Notes: generated by a model not told the origin, from the sequence alone. 33,211 bases of DNA from Acidobacteriota bacterium (GCA_028876655.1 JAGWRA010000036.1:1-33211); one strand, 5' to 3'; counted from the first letter of the stretch, positions 9,300 through 17,756 are shown. Program-made: numbers and translations.

Positions 9300-9620
9300 A
9301 TGGAAGCAGCCGAGCCGCGGCCGCGGCGTCGGGGTTTCTTCTTGTCGTCGGCGGATCTCGAAGAGCTGGAAGCCACCGAACAGGGCGACCCTGAAGGGCT
9401 GACCAGCCGTCTGCGATTGTTCCGCCCGCGCACCCGCCTGGACAGTGCGGGTGTTTCCCGCCACACCTTCAGCGGCAGCCGGCGATCCGGCGGCCGACTC
9501 CCGGCCGCGCCGGTCTCGCTCGACGACGGCGCCGTCCAGATCCGGCCGGCACCGGTCAGGCCCCCCGCTAGATCAGCGACCGCGACTGGCAACCGTCGAC
9601 GGTCACGCAGGCGCCGCTGA
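9300..9620 (+). CDS. Possible small hypothetical protein (106 aa, Arg-rich C-terminus)
   Basis: ATG preceded by GAAAGGAGACGCTG (good SD); upstream promoter-like element; C-terminal ~50 bp overlap the convergent SDR gene, so it may be spurious. Confidence 0.35.
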   Translation: MEAAEPRPRRRGFFLSSADLEELEATEQGDPEGLTSRLRLFRPRTRLDSAGVSRHTFSGSRRSGGRLPAAPVSLDDGAVQIRPAPVRPPARSATATGNRRRSRRRR

Positions 9621-10347
9621 TCCAGCTCGCCCGCGGAGAGGCCAGGAAGGCCACCACGGCCCCGACTTCCTCGGGCCGGCCGAAGCGGCCGAACGGCAGC
9701 TCGCGGCGGATGAAGTCGGCGATCCCGTCCGGGTCCGCTTGCTGGCGGCGGTCCCACGAGCCGCCCGGGAACAGGATCGAGCCCGGTGCGATGCTGTTGA
9801 CCCGGATGTTGTCGCCGGCCAGCTGCTGGGCCAGCGACTTCGCCAGGCTGATCTCGGCCGCCTTCACCGCGTTGTAGGTCATCCGTCCGCCCGACTCCCG
9901 CCCCCAGATCGACGCGATCATCAGGATGACGCCGCCTCCCCGCCGCTTCATCAGCGGCACCGCGAGCCGCGAGGCCCGGATGGCCGGGTAGAGCGTCCCG
10001 TCGAACGCCTCCTGCCAGTCGGCATCCGACGTGTCGGCGATCGTCCCGCCACGGGCCAGCGCCAGGTTGTTCACCAGGATGTCGAGGCCCCCGAACGTCT
10101 CCACCGTCCGCTCGACAACGGTCGCCAGACCGTCGGCCGTGAAGAGGTCCGCCTGGACGGCGAGGACGCGCGCCGGATCGCCGGCCAGCTGCCGCAGGCG
10201 GCCGACGGCCTGTGAGAGCGCCGGTTCGGTGCGCGCGCAGACCGCGACGCGGCAGCCTTCCGCGACGAGCGCCTCGGCCGCGGCGAGGCCGAGGCCGCGG
10301 CTGGCGCCGGTAATGAGGGCGATTCTGTCGGTCAGTTGCAAGTCCAT
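9568..10347 (-). CDS. Short-chain dehydrogenase/reductase (SDR)
   Basis: MDLQLTDRIALITGASRGLGLAAAEALVAEG, LDILVNNLALA, MTYNAVKAAEISLAKSLAQQLAGDNIRVNSIAPGSI. Confidence 0.95.
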   Translation of the reverse strand: MDLQLTDRIALITGASRGLGLAAAEALVAEGCRVAVCARTEPALSQAVGRLRQLAGDPARVLAVQADLFTADGLATVVERTVETFGGLDILVNNLALARGGTIADTSDADWQEAFDGTLYPAIRASRLAVPLMKRRGGGVILMIASIWGRESGGRMTYNAVKAAEISLAKSLAQQLAGDNIRVNSIAPGSILFPGGSWDRRQQADPDGIADFIRRELPFGRFGRPEEVGAVVAFLASPRASWISGACVTVDGCQSRSLI

Positions 10348-10394
10348 GGGCGAGGTGCGTGCCGGGCCGGCGCCGTGGCGGCCGGCTGCCGGGC

Positions 10395-11258
10395 TCAGTC
10401 GCGGCGGGACATGTCGTTCAGCCGCCAGTCGAACTTCTGGTAGACGATCCGGAACGTGTTCTTCGCGACGAAGTCCTTCTCGAGCGTCAGCAGTTCCGGC
10501 CGGACGTAGGCCAGCACGGCCCGTTCGATCGGGCTCCGGGTGGCGTACATCGGCGCCGCGTGGCCGGCGTAGTCGGCCACGAAGTCCGCGCTGTCCCACG
10601 AGAAGATCGGCGACACGGCGATCTGGTTGCCGACCTCGTCGATCTGCGCGCAGGCGGACCGGTCGAGGCACTCGTCGCGCACGCTCGTCAACTGGGCCTC
10701 GAGGCGCATCGAGTCGTACGCCTCGCTGTGCAGGCGCCCCGACCCGATCGCTCCCCGCCCGAGGGCGAAATACAGGCGGGCGTCGTGGAACGTCGGCAGG
10801 ATCTGTTGCTCGATCTGATCGAGCGTAACCAGCCGACCGGCCGCCCGGTGCTGGATCCGGTCGAACGCGCCCGGTATCTGGCGGATGCTGTTCCGCGGGT
10901 AGTTCGCCGCCCGGCCCCGGATCGGATAGTGGTCGATCACCGTCTGCAGCACGAAGGCGTTGTACGCGTTCAGCCAGAAGGCGATCTGCCGGTTGCGGCT
11001 CCACGCCGCATAGGTGGCGGGCGTGATGGCGCCGAGCGCGCCGATGTAGCGGTCCAGCACCACGCGGTCCTGCTTCACCGCACCGTAATAGACGAGGCCG
11101 TCGCGCACGTACTCGTTGAGGAGCGTGTCGAGCGGCTTGTGGAGCGGATCGACCGCGACGGCGGCGCCGCCGCCCTGGGCCGCCAGGCCCGGCGCGAGCA
11201 GCGCGAGCGTGGCGAGCGCGGCGGCGGTCAGCGACAGGACGACACGGCGCGTAACCAT
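10395..11258 (-). CDS. DUF547-like secreted protein
   Basis: Signal-peptide-like N-terminus MVTRRVVLSLTAAALATLALLAPGLAAQ; NRQIAFWLNAYNAFVLQTVIDHYPI and FALGRGAIGSGRLHSEAYDSMRLEAQL match the DUF547 pattern. Confidence 0.82.
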   Translation of the reverse strand: MVTRRVVLSLTAAALATLALLAPGLAAQGGGAAVAVDPLHKPLDTLLNEYVRDGLVYYGAVKQDRVVLDRYIGALGAITPATYAAWSRNRQIAFWLNAYNAFVLQTVIDHYPIRGRAANYPRNSIRQIPGAFDRIQHRAAGRLVTLDQIEQQILPTFHDARLYFALGRGAIGSGRLHSEAYDSMRLEAQLTSVRDECLDRSACAQIDEVGNQIAVSPIFSWDSADFVADYAGHAAPMYATRSPIERAVLAYVRPELLTLEKDFVAKNTFRIVYQKFDWRLNDMSRRD

Positions 11259-11264
11259 GGGACG

Positions 11265-11270
11265 ACTATA
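11265..11270 (-). promoter_or_regulatory. -10 element of the DUF547-like gene, predicted leaderless
   Basis: Minus strand TATAGT (11270-11265), 6 nt (CGTCCC), ATG at 11258; no clear -35. Confidence 0.4.
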
Positions 11271-11287
11271 GCCGATCCCCAAATAAG

Positions 11288-11322
11288 CCCGCGAGCCATG
11301 CGTGAACCGCCGGGCTCGCGGG
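11288..11322. repeat. 10-bp perfect inverted repeat in a divergent intergenic region
   Basis: CCCGCGAGCC (11288-11297) and GGCTCGCGGG (11313-11322), 15-nt spacer. Confidence 0.75.
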
Positions 11323-11360
11323 GGCTGCATCCGGGCGGCGATTACGATAGGCTCTTGCGC

Positions 11361-11705
11361 ATGCTCACTGCCGCCGCACTGGGAATGGCCGGGTATGGCG
11401 CCTACTCCATCGGCTGGGCGATCCTCGATCTCCTGCGGGGCGCCCGGCTCGAATGGTGGGCCGAGCTGGCGCTCGTCCTCTTCGGCCTCCTGCTCATCCT
11501 CAGCGCCGCGTTCGTGCGGGTGATGCTGCCTGGCGGCCTCGCGTTCGCCCTGGGCTCGCTGCTCGGCCTGCAGGCCCTGGCCATCCACGATGCCGCCCAT
11601 CTGACGGGCCAGGTCGCGCTGGCGCCGCAGATCGCACGGGGCGTGTTCGCCCTCGCGCTGGTCCTGCTCGCCTGGCAGGGTTCCCGCGCCGTGCGCAGCG
11701 ACTAG
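11361..11705 (+). CDS. Small integral membrane protein, unknown function
   Basis: 114-aa ORF MLTAAALGMAGYGAYSIGWAILDLLRG..., three to four hydrophobic segments; sits between divergent and convergent neighbours. Confidence 0.65.
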   Translation: MLTAAALGMAGYGAYSIGWAILDLLRGARLEWWAELALVLFGLLLILSAAFVRVMLPGGLAFALGSLLGLQALAIHDAAHLTGQVALAPQIARGVFALALVLLAWQGSRAVRSD

Positions 11706-12718
11706 CGCGAGTCGATCCGGAGGACGATCTTGCCGAACTGCCCGGCGTCGTCCATCCGCGCATGGGCGGCGGCCGCCTCGGCCAGCGGGAACACCCGGTC
11801 CACCACCGGCCGGAGCGCGTGCCGATCGCAGAACGCCAGCATGGAGGCGAAGTCGCGGGCCGTCCCCATCGTGCTGCCGAGGATGGTCAGCTGCTTCCAG
11901 AAGATCCGCCGGACCTCCAGCTTCCCCGTGGCGCCCGTCGTCGCGCCGTAGGTGACGACGCGGCCGCCGGGCCTCGCCAGCGCCAGGGCCTGTCCGAAGG
12001 TCTCGCCGCCGACGCTGTCGACCACGACGTCCGGGCCATCCCCGCCGATCAAGCCACCCAGGCCCTTCACCCAGTCACCCGTCCGGTAGTTCACACCGGC
12101 TTCCGCGCCCAGCTGCCTGGCCCGGGCGATCTTCTCGTCGCTGCCCGACGTGACGAACACACGGGCACCGATCGCGTGGGCGATCTGGAGGACGAACGAG
12201 GAGACACCGCCGCCCGCGCCGGTGACAACGACCGTCTCGCCCGGCTGCACGCCCGCGCGGGTCACGACGGCACGATAGGCGGTGAGGCCGGCCAGCGGAA
12301 GCGCCGCGGCCTCCTCGAACGACAGGGCGGCCGGCTTCGGATGAACGTTGGCCGCCGGCACCTTCACGCGCTGCGCGTAGGTGCCGTTGTCGGGCAGGCC
12401 GAGGATCCGATAGGCGCGCCCCTGCGCCCGCTCATCCGGTCCCCAGTCCATGCCGGGGTCGATGACGACCGCGCGGCCGAGCAGGCTGCGATCGACCCCC
12501 TCGCCCACCGCGGCCACCTCGCCGGCGCCATCGGAGCCCAGGATGATCGGCAGCGTGATGCCGGCGTAGAGCCCCTGGCGGATGAAGGCGTCGCGGTGGT
12601 TGAGCGCCGCCGCCTTCAACTGCACCACCACCTCGCCCGGACCGGGGGCGGGATCGGGGACCTCTTCCAGCTTCAGGTTCGTCGGGGGACCGATCTCACG
12701 CAACACGACAGCTTTCAC
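11702..12718 (-). CDS. Zinc-type alcohol dehydrogenase / NADPH:quinone oxidoreductase (MDR family)
   Basis: MKAVVLREIGPPTNLKLEEVPDPAPGPGEVVVQLKAAALNHRDAFIRQG, VVVTGAGGGVSSFVLQIAHAIGARV; GTG start with AGAAGGAG SD. Confidence 0.93.
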   Translation of the reverse strand: MKAVVLREIGPPTNLKLEEVPDPAPGPGEVVVQLKAAALNHRDAFIRQGLYAGITLPIILGSDGAGEVAAVGEGVDRSLLGRAVVIDPGMDWGPDERAQGRAYRILGLPDNGTYAQRVKVPAANVHPKPAALSFEEAAALPLAGLTAYRAVVTRAGVQPGETVVVTGAGGGVSSFVLQIAHAIGARVFVTSGSDEKIARARQLGAEAGVNYRTGDWVKGLGGLIGGDGPDVVVDSVGGETFGQALALARPGGRVVTYGATTGATGKLEVRRIFWKQLTILGSTMGTARDFASMLAFCDRHALRPVVDRVFPLAEAAAAHARMDDAGQFGKIVLRIDSR

Positions 12719-12743
12719 GGGTTGACTCCTTCTGTCGCCGAGA

Positions 12744-13703
12744 TCAGATTTCGCCTCGTTCGAGGCGAACAGCCACCTGCAGGGGCCCTCTTTCGGCGAT
12801 GGCTGTCAAGAAGTCTTGATATGGAATCATTTCTCTGGAGAGTGAAAGATGCATGTTGATCTCGGCTCCCCTGAACGTGCGGTTGAACCCCCGCAGTCTC
12901 AGAGCATGAACTCGTTCGAACAGGAGGTCTCTGAGCAGGTGATGAGCGCGACGCGCTGAGATCACACGAAAATGAGAGCCTCTGACTTGGCTGCGAAGCG
13001 GCTCAACCCATCCCTCGGACAACAGGGATCTGACGATGGCCTCTTCAACCGCCCGACTGGAAATCGCCGCCAGCCAAGCGAAATCGTTTGACACAAGGGG
13101 CTCGATTTCAGCCCGGCGGATATCTGGCACGCTGATGATCAGAAAAACGTAAGGAACCCTCTCCTCATCCTGTCGGCGAAGCGCTCCGTGGATCTTGTAC
13201 GTGGCCAGCGCGAAGCAGTCTTCGGGCTCGAGTCCAACATACTGGGCCGACTCCCTGAACAGCGTCCCGTGGAACTTGATATTCAGGCGGCAGATCGGTC
13301 GACCTTCCGCGTCGATCAGGCGATAGTCCGTATCCGTCCGCCCCACACGCTCGTCTTCGACGCCAAACCCCTGTGCCCCCAGTACGTCCCGCGACAACTC
13401 TTCGAAATGAGTCTCAGCGAGCGACCCCAGAAGCATCTGGACAATACCTTGCCTGGCCCGAGCGAGCGCGTCCTGCGTCGGCTCGCTGGCATCGAGCCAT
13501 TCGTACAAGCCGCCCTGCTGAATGGAATCGGTCCAGTTGGACAGATGGAAACGGGACAACTTCGTCTGTTGGGCCACCTGCTCCAATGGCTCACCGCGAA
13601 CGACCCTGTCCAGGGCCCGAGCCCGCTGCAATAGCTTGGGCTCTTCGGGCGCGCCGTCGTACAACAAGCCCATTACCTTCAGGTACCGCGTCAGATCCTG
13701 CAC
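12744..13703 (-). CDS. Putative restriction endonuclease: N-terminal HTH plus PD-(D/E)xK-like core
   Basis: Abuts an M.PvuII-like methyltransferase; HTH-like LEQVAQQTKLSRFHLSNWTDSIQQGGL; nuclease-like D...-CRLNIKFHG segment (RTDTDYRLIDAEGRPICRLNIKFHG). GTG start at 13703; lower GC than flanks. Confidence 0.6.
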   Translation of the reverse strand: MQDLTRYLKVMGLLYDGAPEEPKLLQRARALDRVVRGEPLEQVAQQTKLSRFHLSNWTDSIQQGGLYEWLDASEPTQDALARARQGIVQMLLGSLAETHFEELSRDVLGAQGFGVEDERVGRTDTDYRLIDAEGRPICRLNIKFHGTLFRESAQYVGLEPEDCFALATYKIHGALRRQDEERVPYVFLIISVPDIRRAEIEPLVSNDFAWLAAISSRAVEEAIVRSLLSEGWVEPLRSQVRGSHFRVISARRAHHLLRDLLFERVHALRLRGFNRTFRGAEINMHLSLSREMIPYQDFLTAIAERGPLQVAVRLERGEI

Positions 13704-14630
13704 TTATGCTCGCCTGCGAGAACGGTTCTCGGTTGCTCGAGCCGCATCATTGGGTGGGAGGAATCGAAACCGAGAGCCCTTCAGATAGTCCTCAGCAAGC
13801 TCAACTGCAATCCATCGCCGGCCCGTATGCTCGGAAGCCTCCCCAGTGACGTTGGAGCCAGCGAACGGATCCAACACCGTATCGCCTTCATCGGTGCAAA
13901 GCTTGATGAAGAACTCAGGGAGGGACCTGGGAAACCTGGCTGGGTGGACAGGAAGCGAAGCCTCGACACAGGCCCTCAGATACCTGCTGTTGGAATCGTT
14001 ATTCCCGATCTCCAGCAAGTTCGGCGGAATGGCTCCACCGTGGTTCTTCTGGAATTTGTTCGTAATGTTGTGCCCGGACGGTCGTTCCTTCGCGCGATAT
14101 CCCTTCTCGATCAGCCGCAGCATGTCTCGGCTGTACGTCTTCAGCACTTCCCGATTGTTCGCTTTCGGCCACTCTGACTTGCTGAGCCAGCAGACGAGGT
14201 TCACAGCGCTCTTCACACGAATCCGCCTTACATTGACCCACTCAGCCGGAGCCGGAAGCGCAGCCGGATTGTACCAGTAGAAATCCTGGGCCAAGTGCAG
14301 GCCCACAGTGTCGCAGAGCGCAAGAATGAGGCGGTACTGGTAGAGAGAGCGTGTCGGCGTGCCTTTATTCCACACGCCGCCCAAGTCGATGACCAGGCTT
14401 CCGGTCGACTTCAGAAGCCGTCGACACTCCGCAGCGTAGGGTGTGAACCATTCGACAAATCGGTCCTCTCCCACAGAGTTATAGGGTTTCTTCTTACGGA
14501 AGGTCAGCGGGAATGGAGGGGAAGTCACGACGAGGTCAATCGACTCACTTGGCAGGTCAGACATGACCTCCAAGGAATCGCCCAGGTAGGCACGCCCGAA
14601 TCGCGTGGAATAGTAAGGCTTACGCTTCAC
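13704..14630 (-). CDS. Site-specific DNA methyltransferase, beta class, M.PvuII-like (probable N4-cytosine)
   Basis: VVTSPPFPLTFRKKKPYNSVGEDRFVEWF, DFYWYNPAALPAPAEWVNVRRIRVKSAVN, RPSGHNITNKFQKNHGGAIPPNLLEI, HPARFPRSLPEFFIKL, VLDPFAGSNVTG; motif order TSPPF first, FAGSNVTG last. GTG start at 14630. Confidence 0.9.
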   Translation of the reverse strand: MKRKPYYSTRFGRAYLGDSLEVMSDLPSESIDLVVTSPPFPLTFRKKKPYNSVGEDRFVEWFTPYAAECRRLLKSTGSLVIDLGGVWNKGTPTRSLYQYRLILALCDTVGLHLAQDFYWYNPAALPAPAEWVNVRRIRVKSAVNLVCWLSKSEWPKANNREVLKTYSRDMLRLIEKGYRAKERPSGHNITNKFQKNHGGAIPPNLLEIGNNDSNSRYLRACVEASLPVHPARFPRSLPEFFIKLCTDEGDTVLDPFAGSNVTGEASEHTGRRWIAVELAEDYLKGSRFRFLPPNDAARATENRSRRRA

Positions 14631-14696
14631 AGACCTGCACTCCAGACGCCGTATTCTACACCCAGCGGTTACGTCGCCGGAGTCAACGAGAGCCCG

Positions 14697-14733
14697 AAAA
14701 ACACGAATGGGGCAGCCACGGCCGCCCCATTCG
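14697..14733 (-). terminator. Rho-independent terminator of nrdJ
   Basis: Perfect 10-bp stem CGAATGGGGC (14704-14713) / GCCCCATTCG (14724-14733); read on the minus strand it is followed by GTGTTTTTCGG. About 30 nt after the nrdJ stop. Confidence 0.85.
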
Positions 14734-14761
14734 CTCAACGCCCACGAAGGCCGGACCGGAG

Positions 14762-17563
14762 TTACGCGCAGCCTGACGTATTGCCGCAGTTGGCGCACTT
14801 GTAGCAGCTGCCGCTGCGCACCATGATGGCGCCGCAGGTCGAGCAGGGCGGCGCGTCCTCCTGGTTCTGCATGGCCGCGAAGGCGCTGGCGGACGGCGCC
14901 GCTACCGGGGCCGGCGTCTGGACGCCGGGTGCCGGCGCCTCGGCCACTGCCTCCCGCACGTTGACGCCGGCGCGGAACTGCTCGTCCGGCGACAGGAACT
15001 TCGCCGCGAGCCACCGGAAGATGTAGTCGACGATCGACTTGGCGAAGCGCACCTCCGGGTTCTTCGTCATGCCGGACGGCTCGAACCGGACGTGGCTGAA
15101 CTTGTCGACGAGCACCTGCAGCGGCACGCCGTACTGCAGGGCGTAGGAGATCGCCTGGGCGAAGGCGTCGGCGAAGCCCGAGATCGTCGACCCTTCCTTC
15201 GCCATCACCAGGAAGATCTCGCCCGGGGTCCCATCGTCGAACAGGCCGGCGGTGATGTAGCCCTCGTGGCCGGCGATGTCGAACTTGTGGGTGATCGACC
15301 GCCGCTCGTCCGGCAGCTTCCGGCGGACCGGCTGGCCGGCGGCGGCCACCGCCGCCTTGGCGGCCTCGGCCGGGGCGGTGCCCTTCGAGGTGTTCAGCGG
15401 CTGCGTCCGCTTGCTGCCGTCGCGGTAGATCGAGATCGCCTTCGCGCCCATACGCCACGACTCGATGTAGGCCTGCATGATCTCGTCGACCGTCGCCTCC
15501 TTCGGGACGTTGACGGTCTTCGAGATGGCGCCCGAGATGAACGGCTGCGCCGCCCCCATCATCTTGATGTGGCCCATGTAGTGGATCGACCGCGTCCCCT
15601 TGGCCGCCTTGAACGCGCAGTCGAAGACCGGCAGGTCGCGCTCGCGCAGGCCGGGCGCCCCTTCGATCGTCTCGTGCTGGTCGATGTAGTCGACGATCGC
15701 CTGCACGGCCGCCGGCGCGTACCCGAGGCGCGACAGCGCCATCGGCACGGTCTGGTTGACGATCTTCATCAGGCCGCCGCCGACCAGCTTCTTGTACTTC
15801 ACGAGCGCGATGTCGGGCTCGATGCCGGTCGTGTCGCAGTCCATCATGAAGCCGATGGTGCCGGTGGGCGCGAGCACCGTCGCCTGCGCGTTCCGGTAGC
15901 CGTGCTGCTCGCCGAGCTCGACCGCCTCGTCCCAGGCATCCTGCGCCGCCTCGAAGAGGTCGGCCGGGACGGCCGGGGCGTCGACGTCGCGCAGCGCGTC
16001 GCGGTGCTTCCGCATGACGCGCAGGAACGGTTCGCGGTTCTTCTCGTAGCCGGCGAACGGGCCGCCGTGATCGCGGGCCACGCGGGCCGACTGCGCGTAG
16101 GCGTCGCCGGTCATCAGCGCCGTCAGCGCCGCCGCGTACGCCCGGCCTTCGTCGCTGTCGTACGGCAGGCCGCGCGACATCAGCAGCGCGCCCAGGTTCG
16201 CGTAGCCCAGCCCGAGCGGCCGGTAGTCGTGGCTGTTCTTCTCGATCGACCGGGTCGGATAGCTGGCGTTGTCGACGAGGATCTCCTGCGCCGTGATCAG
16301 CGTGCGGATCGCCGCCCGGTACGAGGTGACGTCGAACTCGCCGTCCTCCCGCAGGAACTTCATCAGGTTCAGCGACGCGAGGTTGCAGGCCGAGTCGTTC
16401 AGGAACATGTACTCGGAGCAGGGGTTCGACGCGTAGATCCGGTCGGTGTTCGGGCAGGTGTGCCACTCGTTGACCGTGGTGTCGAACTGCATCCCGGGAT
16501 CGCCGCAGACGTAGGTCCCCTCGGCGATGAGCTTGAGGAGATCCTTCGCCTTGTAGGTGTCCACCACCTCGCCGCTCGTCACCGCGCGCGTCCGCCACTC
16601 GCCGTCGTCGAGCGCCGACCGCATGAACTCGTCGGTCACGCGGACGCTGTTGTTCGAGTTCTGGAAGAACACCGACGAGTACGCCGTCCCCGTGAACGAG
16701 CCGTCGTAGCCGGCGTCGATGAGGGCCCAGGCCTTCCGCTCCTCCTCGACCTTGCAGTTGATGAAGTCGACGATGTCCGGGTGCTCGGCGTTCAGGATGA
16801 CCATCTTCGCCGCGCGGCGCGTCTTGCCGCCCGACTTGATGACCCCGGCGAACGCGTCGTAGCCCTTCATGAACGACACCGGCCCCGACGCCGTGCCGCC
16901 CCCCGCCAGCAGCTCCTTCGACGACCGGATCGGCGACAGGTTCGTCCCCGTGCCCGAGCCGAACTTGAAGAGCATCCCCTCGGTGCGCGCCAGCGTCAGG
17001 ATCGAGTCCATCGTGTCCTGCACCGAGTTGATGAAGCAGGCCGAGCACTGCGGCGCCTTCTCGAACCCGCAGTTGAACCAGACCGGGCTGTTGAAGGCCG
17101 CCTTCTGGTACACCAGCAGGTGCTTCAGGTCGTCGCTGAAGGCCTGCAGCGCCTCCTCGGAGGCGAAGTACTTCTGCGCCCGCGCCCAGTCGGTGATCGT
17201 CGTGACGACCCGCCCGATGAGCTGCCGCACGCTCCGCTCCCGCTCCGGCGTGCCGAGCTGCCCGCGGAAGTACTTCGACACCACGATGTTGGTCGCCTGC
17301 TGCGACCAGGCCTTCGGAATCTCGACGTCGCGCTGCTCGAAGACCGCTTCACCCTTCTCGTTCGCGATCACCGCCGCGCGCAGCTCCCATTCGACCTCGT
17401 CGAAGGGATCGCGCCCCGCCCGGGTGAAGTAGCGCGAGAACTCCAGCCCGGGAGCCGACGCACCGGTCGACTTCCGGGCCCGCGGAGCCTCGGATGCCTG
17501 GGAGCTGCCGCTCTCGACGAGCTGGCCCGCCCCCGCCGCCTCGTAAGCAGCGCCTTTTTCCAT
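14762..17563 (-). CDS. nrdJ: Vitamin B12-dependent (class II) ribonucleotide reductase
   Basis: KYFRGQLGTPERERSVRQLIGRVV, FGSGTGTNLSPIRSSKE, NPCSEYMFLNDSACNLASLNLMKF, LAPTGTIGFMMDCDTTGIEPDIALVKYKKLVGGG, C-terminal CSTCGAIMVRSGSCYKCANCGNTSGCA. ATG at 17563 with GGAGGAAGG SD. Confidence 0.97.
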   Translation of the reverse strand: MEKGAAYEAAGAGQLVESGSSQASEAPRARKSTGASAPGLEFSRYFTRAGRDPFDEVEWELRAAVIANEKGEAVFEQRDVEIPKAWSQQATNIVVSKYFRGQLGTPERERSVRQLIGRVVTTITDWARAQKYFASEEALQAFSDDLKHLLVYQKAAFNSPVWFNCGFEKAPQCSACFINSVQDTMDSILTLARTEGMLFKFGSGTGTNLSPIRSSKELLAGGGTASGPVSFMKGYDAFAGVIKSGGKTRRAAKMVILNAEHPDIVDFINCKVEEERKAWALIDAGYDGSFTGTAYSSVFFQNSNNSVRVTDEFMRSALDDGEWRTRAVTSGEVVDTYKAKDLLKLIAEGTYVCGDPGMQFDTTVNEWHTCPNTDRIYASNPCSEYMFLNDSACNLASLNLMKFLREDGEFDVTSYRAAIRTLITAQEILVDNASYPTRSIEKNSHDYRPLGLGYANLGALLMSRGLPYDSDEGRAYAAALTALMTGDAYAQSARVARDHGGPFAGYEKNREPFLRVMRKHRDALRDVDAPAVPADLFEAAQDAWDEAVELGEQHGYRNAQATVLAPTGTIGFMMDCDTTGIEPDIALVKYKKLVGGGLMKIVNQTVPMALSRLGYAPAAVQAIVDYIDQHETIEGAPGLRERDLPVFDCAFKAAKGTRSIHYMGHIKMMGAAQPFISGAISKTVNVPKEATVDEIMQAYIESWRMGAKAISIYRDGSKRTQPLNTSKGTAPAEAAKAAVAAAGQPVRRKLPDERRSITHKFDIAGHEGYITAGLFDDGTPGEIFLVMAKEGSTISGFADAFAQAISYALQYGVPLQVLVDKFSHVRFEPSGMTKNPEVRFAKSIVDYIFRWLAAKFLSPDEQFRAGVNVREAVAEAPAPGVQTPAPVAAPSASAFAAMQNQEDAPPCSTCGAIMVRSGSCYKCANCGNTSGCA

Positions 17564-17727
17564 GCCTTCCTCCAAACCGGAGACTGCCCCCGCCCCGGGG
17601 GCGTCCCATCCGACACACCTGAATTTGAAGTGACGCGGGCAGACGTGCGATGGGGACGAGGTCCCCTCGACGGCTTCAGGCAGGAGGCTGGGAACTCCCG
17701 CGGTTGTCTGTCGCGCTACGGCGGACA

Positions 17728-17756
17728 ACTATGCGCCCGCCTCTGGCGTTTGTCAA
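17728..17756 (-). promoter_or_regulatory. Sigma70-like promoter of nrdJ
   Basis: Minus strand TTGACA (17756-17751), 17-bp spacer, CATAGT (17733-17728); about 157-nt leader. Confidence 0.7.

Noticed and set aside
14631-14690. Promoter for the R-M cassette: minus-strand TTGACT ... TAGAAT
   Set aside because: The two hexamers are 22 bp apart, too far for a standard sigma70 promoter. TAGAAT may still be a -10, but I could not support a full promoter.
12719-14761. R-M cassette as part of a transposon or prophage
   Set aside because: No transposase, integrase, terminal inverted repeats or target duplication seen at the cassette edges; only gene content and lower GC suggest transfer.
14762-17048. 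N-terminal ~800 residues of the 1114-aa minus-strand ORF fused to the methyltransferase
   Set aside because: This part is an out-of-frame reading of nrdJ; the real methyltransferase begins at the GTG at 14630, after the nrdJ terminator.
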